DNA of 26,929 nt from Purshia tridentata (taxonomy: Eukaryota > Streptophyta > Magnoliopsida > Rosales > Rosaceae): assembly GCA_003254885.1 (NCBI GenBank), contig QANT01002151.1:1-26929 (forward strand), in the 5' to 3' direction. Numbering within the stretch: the first letter of the stretch is position 1; each line of letters opens with the position of its first letter. This document shows positions 20,418-26,929 of the stretch, piece after piece. The notes beneath the pieces were generated by a model. It was not told where the DNA came from, did no database searches, and worked only from the letters and a program-made list of their open reading frames with translations. The translations under genes and the position numbers were made by a program.

Positions 20418-20703
20418 AAAGTTCTGGCTATTTGAGTACATATAGGTCAAGAAGCTGGTTTGTGCGCAAATTAGCAAAGTTATATGTTATATGCATTTCA
20501 AAATACATTTTTATACAATGAGATAAGTATTCTATTAAATAAATTTTCTAAATATAATCAAAAGTTCTGGCTATTTGAGTACATATAGGTCAAGAAACTG
20601 GTTTGTGCGCAAATTAGCAAAGTTATATGTTATATGCATTTCAAAATACATTTTTATACAATGAGATAAGTATTCTATTAAATAAATTTTCTAAATATAA
20701 TCA
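20418..20703 (+). repeat. 143-bp tandem duplication, one mismatch
   Basis: Copies at 20418-20560 and 20561-20703 (start aaagttctggctatttgagt, end ctaaatataatca) differ at a single base that I can find, G at 20454 versus A at 20597. This is a very recent duplication, or possibly an assembly duplication. Confidence 0.95.
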
Positions 20704-22600
20704 GTCACAAGCTGTTGATTGATGAGTCTCACATTATAAGCCTTACTCCAATTAAATGTCCACATGTATTCAATATCAGCGAACAAAGTGAATGTCTAGT
20801 GATGTTCAAATTTTTTTTTAAGTTCAAGTAGTGTTTATTGTTTATTTTTGTTAGATCTAAATGAGGAATTTAATTTCTTAAATTAGATTAAAAAAACCTC
20901 GTGGGTACGACAATCCTTTTTCATATACTATATTACATTCATCCTGTATACTTGTAGGATATCGAACAGAACCTAAATCCTAAACTAAATAATTAGATTG
21001 AGTTTTTTTTTTCTCTAAAATAAATTTTTTTTTTTAAGAAATTGAACTTTTAGAGGTTTATAATTTTGTCATAAAATCTTTTTTAAATTTTTTTTTTGTG
21101 ATTTGATTTATGTTTTATAGAATTTTAAATAAGGATATATTAGTCTTTTAAAATACTTACGTAAAAAATATATTATTAGATATACTAAGTAATTTAATTG
21201 ATATGAAAATTTCATATTATTATAGCACATGCCATACTATGGCATTCTATCATTGCCCTATTTAAAAAACTTCAAATTTATAATATTGCATGAGTATTAA
21301 TCCAATTTTTTTATTATTTGTTTGTGGATGAGAGTGCACACGTACGTACTTTACACAGGCACACATGCAATTTTGGCATGAAGATATATATAAGAAATGA
21401 AAGAAAAAGAAGTTTAATGAAGCTAATAAGCTAGCTAGGTAGGTGTGGTGACTGGTAGTAATCTTAGGCTGAGCCTCGCATTTAGATCACCAGCAAGGCA
21501 ACAATGAAAATGACATGTACGTCGACTGTCGACCAACAAAAATAAGAAAACGACATGTACGACTTGAAATAATTTGAAAGTGACGAGCTAGCTTAGCTAG
21601 GGGTGAAGATCGCACAAGATTATAGGAATTTGAAAGGACTAAGCAACCAGATTGTGGTACGTTGTGTATGGTCCAGATACAAGCCCTCTTTTACGTGTTC
21701 TTGTATCTTGAAGTTATTCAAAGTCCTCACAACTTTAATTTGGATAAACAATATTACATATATGCATACTATATCGTATGATATGATACGAATCTTGAAA
21801 GGTATATTCTCTCTCTCACTAAAACAAAAAGTTGATGACCGAAAAAAATAAAAGGTCCATATATAGACCAATCCCATGTACCCAAGTGAAAGCAGCTAGT
21901 AGTCTGATCATGACAATTGAGTGAAGACTGAAGAGTACCTGTGCCAAGGCTTATTTCCTCAGTGCTTAATCAAACCCATTCGAAGCATATATGTTAGTGT
22001 GCATATATGTATGCTACCTCCCATCTTTTACCATATAACAAATGAAATGCAAATAAGGTGACAGCTGAAACTCAGAAACATATATACATGTTCTCCGTCC
22101 TTTGGCAAAAAGGCACCAAAATATTATCAATTTTCATCTTCGATCTTAAGCCATGTGCAATTTTGCGAAACCAAAAACATAAAGGGCTGAAAGCTAGCCA
22201 GTAAAGGAACATGAAGTATGTTATAATAATTGTCAGGAAAGAGAGAGATATATTATTATAGAAACAAGTGTTGGGAAAAGAAAAAGCGCACAAGATTAAA
22301 AAATGTCTCAAAAATGTCTCTCTTTAAGCTTTTTTATAACTTCTAAGTTATAACGATATGAAAAATCTTATATATATGTGCATATTTTGATGCATCATCA
22401 CACAAAAAGCCAAGTTAGTAGTTTTTTTCTTTATCGATCTTCAAAATATCTTTTTTCAACACCTAACTTCTAGCAATTTTTTTAAATAAATTACTTTCAA
22501 GTTCAATTTTTGAAAAACTTTTAACAAAAAACTCAACCAAATAAAAAATAAGTTAAATTATTCATGTCCTCGGACTTATGCCAAAATATTCTATCAAGCG
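20704..22600. other. Intergenic, no gene seen
   Basis: AT-rich sequence with poly-T/poly-A runs. The 79-85-codon frames at 21603-21877 and 22072-22311 are hydrophobic or low-complexity and lack recognisable domains. gacatgtacg occurs twice near 21510 and 21551. Nothing else is supportable. Confidence 0.5.
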
Positions 22601-22616
22601 ATTGGTAAGATGCTAA

Positions 22617-22677
22617 GAGCTCAACACACTGAGTGCTTGGTAGCTTGACGAGAGCTCGACACACCAAGTGCTTGGTA
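22617..22677 (+). repeat. 26-bp imperfect direct repeat
   Basis: gagctcaacacactgagtg at 22617 and gagctcgacacaccaagtg at 22652, each followed by cttggta, differ at three positions and are separated by 9 bases. The stretch has higher GC than its surroundings and may be a transposable-element scrap. Confidence 0.7.
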
Positions 22678-23095
22678 CCAAAAAATTGCATATTTTGGGC
22701 TTCTACTTAAAGCACCTGTGTTTTTTTTTCTCAATCATTGGTATTAATTGTAGATTATATGAAGAGTTCAATTGCTCACTCACAATTCACAATGAAATAT
22801 ACATTGATTGGGTGCACGCACTAAAACTTATAGCTCATCTTATTCTATTTTGTTTAAAATAAGAGTTTGATGTTCCATAAAATGTCTCAAGACTATATGT
22901 CACATCACCATTTAATTAGAAAATAAAATGTTCCTTAATGTTGATAGGCTGTTCAACTGCTTCCACAGGTGTACTTGAACTTCACAACCAAATTTCTTAT
23001 TTCAGAGACAAAAGTGACAAACTATTTATATATTCAATTCATCATTTTAACCGCCCTTATTACAAGCACATTGCCGTTGTACCACGGCAACATGT

Positions 23096-23231
23096 CCATC
23101 TTATATTATATTATATCATTATATGTTACATATTGGATTTATGGAATTTGGGTCCAACCCCATCTTATATTATATATTTTATATATATATATATATATAT
23201 ATTTTGTATTATGTAATTTGGGTCCAACCCC
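23096..23231 (+). repeat. Diverged tandem duplication with (TA)n expansion
   Basis: Copy 1 (23096-23159) and copy 2 (23160-23231) both begin ccatcttatattatat and end aatttgggtccaacc. Copy 2 contains an (AT)10-type microsatellite at about 23181-23201. The repeat abuts the GCC-box/G-box cluster of the ERF1B promoter. Confidence 0.8.
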
Positions 23232-23479
23232 GCCGCCGTGCCTCCTTTGACGCACGTGCCTAAAATGTGGTCCTTGTTATATACAAATAAAGAAAGAAAA
23301 CATTATTAATATGCACTAGATTTTGGTGCTACAATCCTAGAACATCCTCCTTTCCCAGAACTTGTGCCTTTCACCTGCTCTTATTTAATCCCTCTATTAT
23401 TCTAGTCTTTTCCTTGTAATCCCTTTTGGCCTTTCATTCAAAGTTCATTTGAACCCTAGTTTTTCTTCGGGTATATAAA
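23232..23479 (+). promoter_or_regulatory. ERF1B promoter: GCC-box core, W-box core, G-box, TATA box
   Basis: GCCGCC (GCC-box core, the ERF binding sequence) is at 23232-23237, TTGAC (W-box core) at 23247-23251 and CACGTG (G-box, bHLH/bZIP) at 23253-23258, all within 27 bp. TATATAAA at 23472-23479 lies 78 bases before the ATG, placing the transcription start near 23505. The cluster suggests ERF feedback and MYC-type or WRKY input; binding is inferred. Confidence 0.55.
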
Positions 23480-23556
23480 GGCTTTAATTACCCAATTTTA
23501 GTAACCAACAACGACCCACAAATCAATTAGTGTCTCACACACCCTTCAATTCCCAC

Positions 23557-24327
23557 ATGGAGATGGAGTCTTCTTTCTTCTTCCAATTCCCAAGTGGTTC
23601 AGATTTCTCACCAGAGTCTTCCTTTGGTTCATCACTAGAATCAGCAGCTTTCTCTTGGGATGATGAATTCAGTAACTTTCTGCCATTCAACATGAATGAC
23701 TCCCAAGAAATGCTGCTATTTGATGTTGTGGCCAAGGGAGCCAAAGAAGAATCATTGCCTGCTGATGAGACCCATTTCTTCAATGGGGTTATTAAGGAAG
23801 AGGAGGTGACATCTAATATTGCCATAGAACAAGTCTTAGAAAAACAACAACAACAACCCAGAAAGGAAAAGTCTTACAGAGGGGTGAGGAGGAGGCCTTG
23901 GGGAAAATATGCAGCAGAAATTAGGGACTCAACAAGGCATGGCATAAGGGTTTGGCTTGGCACATTTGATAGTGCAGAGGCAGCTGCTCTGGCTTATGAC
24001 CAAGCTGCATTTTCACTGAGGGGTACTCTGGCTGTGCTTAATTTCCCAGTAGAAGTTGTGAGAGAGTCTCTAAAAGACATCAAGTATAGTAGGCATGATG
24101 GTGACGATGATTTTGGGTGCTCCCCTGTGGTGGCTCTCAAGAAGAAGCACTCCATGAGGAGGAAGTCAATACATAAGAATAATAAAAGTAAAGAGAAAAA
24201 TAATAAGGAGGAGGAGGTGGTGGTGTTGCCACAAAATGTGGTGGTTTTGGAGGATTTGGGGGCTGAGTATTTGGAGGATCTTTTGAACAAAAGCTCCTCA
24301 TGTGAGAGTGGTAGCAGTCACTGGTGA
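23557..24327 (+). CDS. ERF1B: Ethylene response factor ERF1/ERF1B-like
   Basis: A 256-residue single-exon AP2/ERF activator of group IXc. In Arabidopsis, ERF1 acts downstream of EIN3 and integrates ethylene and jasmonate to induce defence genes such as PDF1.2 through GCC boxes. Features in order: N-terminal [10 protein letters not shown] and [13 protein letters not shown], which mirror ERF1; the AP2/ERF domain at about 107-164 ([45 protein letters not shown]) with Ala119 and Asp124; [16 protein letters not shown] (about 188-203), an ERF1 hallmark and probable nuclear localisation signal; and the EDLL-type motif [15 protein letters not shown] (229-243). Tyr in GKYAAEIRD replaces the commoner Phe. 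The frame is open to 23530, but that codon is GTG; the first ATG after the TATA box is 23557, and a second ATG at 23563 would give MESSFFF. It is longer than Arabidopsis ERF1 (218 residues), partly from a Lys/Asn/Glu-rich insert near 205-219. Confidence 0.95.
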   Translation: MEMESSFFFQFPSGSDFSPESSFGSSLESAAFSWDDEFSNFLPFNMNDSQEMLLFDVVAKGAKEESLPADETHFFNGVIKEEEVTSNIAIEQVLEKQQQQPRKEKSYRGVRRRPWGKYAAEIRDSTRHGIRVWLGTFDSAEAAALAYDQAAFSLRGTLAVLNFPVEVVRESLKDIKYSRHDGDDDFGCSPVVALKKKHSMRRKSIHKNNKSKEKNNKEEEVVVLPQNVVVLEDLGAEYLEDLLNKSSSCESGSSHW

Positions 24328-25245
24328 ATACTTCAAAATATTATTCACCTTCATATCTTGGTTTAATTAATTACTCAGTTCTTTCTTTCTTTCTTTTACT
24401 TTATGAGTTTGACCCTCCTTTTTTCTTCTGTAATTTGACCTTCATCAATGTCCTTGTTGATATTTGAGGGTGCCATGGTGATGGGATTAGATCTAGGGCC
24501 TATTAGATTCTATTTATTAATTGCCTTCTCCCTATCTTTGTAAAGTTGAAAAAGATGGAATGTACACATATTGTTTAGTTATCGTTTTCTGCCTCAATTA
24601 TTGCACTCTAAAATATTACTTGGAAACCAATATATTACTCATATACATATTTTTCTAAGTTAATGGATTAGGAAGCAAAAGGTGTCAAAGATCTACATCG
24701 ACAATCTATATGACTACGTCTTAAAATTGGCCACTCACTACACCTATTGAAAATATTACTGAATATATAAAAATATAAGCTATTATCTGAATTTTATAGA
24801 TTTTAACTAATTATTGTGGTTGCGTATTTCATTTGTTCATAATACCAAATTATAGTTAAATTACAAGAATAGATCACTAAAAGTCAATACTAAATTATCT
24901 TACCATTATCATTATGAGTCAAAGCTGGCAACTTATCTTGATAGTACATCTGCATCAAGTCATAAACTGAAGAATAACTTGGTATCATTACGATGACGTA
25001 TTGTTATCCACTATGGTAAGATACAATTTTGTTTATGCCTCCGTTAATTGTTAATTGGTTAGGACACCAAAACAGAACAAGAAGTCAAGAATAATAAATT
25101 GAACCTTAATTGTTGTCTGTTACTAAATACTAGGCTACTACCTATCTCTCCAACACTCGACAGCTAGTTCGATCCTTGCCTTGGGGAAAAGACCACCATG
25201 TCCCCACTCCCGCAGTTTTTTTTTTTGTCTTTCTTTTTAGGCCAA
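24328..25245. other. 3' flank of ERF1B and intergenic DNA
   Basis: The 3' UTR is probably within the first 250 bases (T-rich, tgtaatttgacc). Beyond it there are no supportable genes or repeats. Confidence 0.5.
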
Positions 25246-25478
25246 GGATATTTCGATAATCTTCTATTACTGAGTTCTATTACTGAGTTGACCACTCTTA
25301 AGACATTCGACAATAATCTACTGAAATGTTTGTGTTATTTCGGTGGCCAACTACTGAATCTTTTTGTATATTTGTATTATTCGACGATAGTCTACTGAAA
25401 TAACACAAATATTTTGGTAGATTATTGTCGAACGTTGCACAAGTGATCAACTCAATAATAGAAAGTAATCGGAATATT
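25246..25478. mobile_element. Foldback (inverted-repeat) element
   Basis: The left arm (about 25246-25346) and right arm (about 25392-25478) are inverted copies. Shared words include ttcgacaataatcta, tgtgttatttc, ctattactgagttg/ctattattgagttg and ggatatttcgat/gaatattccgat. The left arm has an extra 13-bp repeat of ctattactgag; the loop is about 45 bp. A 66-codon plus frame and a 71-codon minus frame here are mirror images of this palindrome, not genes. It is likely a MITE or foldback element; a small-RNA hairpin is possible. Confidence 0.7.
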
Positions 25479-25529
25479 CTTTTTACTTGTTGACACAGCT
25501 GAGAGCATATCATATCCTAAGGAGCTGAA

Positions 25530-25870
25530 AACAATGGGGCAGGCCCACACAACACCAAACAACGGGCCAAAGCCCAATATCATTAGAAAACAAAAACAAC
25601 TCACGTGAGATTCAAATGTTGAATGTGAGAGAGCGTTCGAATGCTCACGGTCAGGATCATTCTAACTTCTAATGCTGGGCGTTTGCCACATCTCGTATGA
25701 ATCACCCGTGGTATCTATAAGTGGGATCATTATTCAGGGCCCAGAAGGTTTGAGTTTAGACTTTGGAAAACCATGCAAGGCCTGCTACTCATACAAGTAT
25801 CCAAAGTCTTGAGAATAAAAACCAGCCCAATTTGTTGACCATGGGCTTCTAAATGGGCAAAACAATTTGA
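25530..25870. other. GCCCA/GGGCC-motif-rich intergenic stretch
   Basis: It contains gcaggcccac, cgggccaaagccc, atgctgggcg, gggcccag, cagcccaa, atgggctt and atgggcaa. This resembles the motif clusters at 600-720 and 7540-7640. It may be LTR-derived, but no border is visible. Confidence 0.35.
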
Positions 25871-26353
25871 TGAGTACATCTAACATTCAAAGTAATTTTT
25901 ACATTTTCAATTTTACCCGTGGCCTATTGATTAAAACAATTTAGAAAAGTTTAGAAAAAGAGCTAGCCGGTCATTATTGACTCCCCAAATGGGATGTTGC
26001 CTCCTATCTCATTTTCAACAACCATAAATATGAGTTTTAAATTTAGTACTTTGAAAACTCTCATCAACGATTTGTTTTTCATATGAAAATTAAACATATG
26101 TTTGGTGGTACTTGATGTTATTCGCCATTCCATGATCCAACAATGGTAGAATTAGTAGTGCTTCATTTCATCATATATTATTGAGAAAAGTTGGGCCTTT
26201 TATCTTGAGACAACAAAATCTAAGAAATTATCATGGTCTGCTCATGTGCCTCTTATTATATATACTCATGTTTTGACCAAGAAATATAGGACCAAGAAAA
26301 GAAAACATAACTTCGAGGAGAGGCCTAGAAGGTATAACCTATAGTTGACCCCC
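25871..26353. other. Intergenic, probable downstream part of the Copia remnant
   Basis: On the minus strand, directly after the pol stop at 26354, gtttgaggggg (within about 26344-26362) looks like a polypurine tract. The sequence beyond lacks a clear TG start of a 3' LTR, so the element is truncated or decayed. Confidence 0.4.
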
Positions 26354-26599
26354 TCAAACTGGATCAAGGAGATTGATTGAGCCAAATTTAGAATGAAGTC
26401 GATGAATTTGAGTCGTGGGTAAGGTTTTGGTAAAAATATACACAAGCTGATAAAGGCTGCGAGTATATTGAGTTTGGATCATATGGAACTGAACTTGTTC
26501 TCGAATGTAAAGACAGTCGACTTCAATGTGCTTTATTCTTTCATAAAACACTGGATTGGTAGTGGTAATGGTAGCAGAGGAGATGAGGGGGTGTGACAA
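26354..26599 (-). mobile_element. Ty1/Copia pol 3' remnant (C-terminal RNase H end)
   Basis: About 80 codons encode the C-terminal tail of Copia pol: NPVFYERIKHIEVDCLYIRE and LVYIFTKTLPTTQIHRLHSK, then FGSINLLDPV and stop. Plant Copia elements typically have [20 protein letters not shown], then QLADIFTK and SKLG in this position. The changes (RIKH for RTKH, LVYIFTK for LADIFTK) indicate decay. A polypurine-like tract follows the stop, but there is no RNase H catalytic core, reverse transcriptase or integrase upstream within the window. It is a fragment and not capable of movement. Confidence 0.85.
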
Positions 26600-26929
26600 A
26601 AATGTTTGAAATTATATAAAGATTGAGAGAGAGAAAGAAAGAGGGTAGCTGAGCATCACGTGCTGGAGCGATGGCTTTGTTAACGCTTGATGGCAACGAG
26701 GCAACAGGCACGTGCATGATGGCACGAGGCCAGATGGCACATGCATGGTTTGTGTGGTGATTTGGAAAGGTGTTAAATTTCGTTTTTTAGGGGTATGGAA
26801 ATTTTAACAACAACCTATTAATTTTTGGCCGAAATTTCGCCGAAATTTTCGAAATTATTGAAATTTTGCCGAAATTACCGAAATTTCGGCCACAACCAGA
26901 TCTGATCTGACCTGTAATTACCATTTTGC
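26600..26929. repeat. Short degenerate repeats at the window edge
   Basis: A GA-rich run (gagagagagaaagaaagagg, about 26624-26644) is followed by imperfect repeats of gatggca/ggcacgtgcatgatggcac (26690-26750). At 26827-26892 a degenerate array of gccgaaattt/cgaaatttcgg words forms many small dyads. No coding content is seen. Confidence 0.5.

Noticed and set aside
23530..23556. Nine-codon N-terminal extension of ERF1B
   Set aside because: The codon at 23530 is GTG, not ATG. The first ATG after the TATA box is at 23557, giving the family-like N-terminus.
25298..25513. 71-codon minus-strand frame and 66-codon plus-strand frame
   Set aside because: Both come from the foldback palindrome; similar peptides on both strands show it is structural, not coding.
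1..26929. CRISPR array, rRNA, organelle insert or known miRNA precursor
   Set aside because: No spaced short repeats, no rRNA or plastid gene words, and none of the common plant miRNA sequences I checked by eye were seen; weakly expressed or novel small RNAs cannot be excluded without data.

Overview
This is a plant nuclear window: AT-rich intergenic DNA, introns with GT...AG borders, TATA boxes, and decayed transposable elements. The proteins and the Copia remnant fit a woody eudicot. I lean to Rosaceae, perhaps Prunus, but that is from general resemblance only. One ambiguous base (N at 696) shows this is assembly sequence, so single-base breaks must be read with care.

Layout. (1) About 1-1110: no gene; LTR-like debris with a cluster of TGGGCC/T motifs. 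(2) 1113-2705, minus: a four-exon 2-oxoglutarate/Fe(II) dioxygenase gene whose third exon carries one surplus base, breaking the frame before the catalytic core. (3) About 2800-5067: repeats only. (4) 5068-7152, minus: a five-exon gene for a 277-residue, probably plastid-targeted membrane protein that I cannot name. (5) About 8200-10176, plus: a cis-prenyltransferase (dehydrodolichyl diphosphate synthase type) with an uninterrupted coding sequence and a probable intron in its 5' leader. (6) 10177-13480: a palindromic MITE, a tandem duplication carrying a tiny insertion, and a possible decayed coding scrap. (7) 13534-14010 plus and 15148-15636 minus: two small convergent group IX ERF genes. (8) 15730-23090: over 7 kb with no gene I can support, including a 143-bp tandem duplication with one mismatch. 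(9) 23557-24327, plus: a third ERF, a close match to Arabidopsis ERF1 (ERF1B). (10) 24328-26929: a foldback element, a Copia pol 3' remnant and short repeats.

The main theme is the three-gene ERF cluster. All three are single-exon genes with an AP2/ERF domain and a C-terminal EDLL-type acidic activation motif. In Arabidopsis the neighbours At3g23220 (ERF095), At3g23230 (ERF098) and At3g23240 (ERF1) are of the same three kinds, so this looks like an ancient conserved ethylene/jasmonate/defence regulator cluster. The ERF1B upstream region has a GCC-box core, a W-box core and a G-box within 27 bp, which suggests cross- or self-regulation. The other genes look like unrelated neighbours. I found no CRISPR array, tRNA, rRNA or recognisable miRNA. 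Nothing here is clearly an undescribed system; the unnamed plastid protein is the least understood intact gene.
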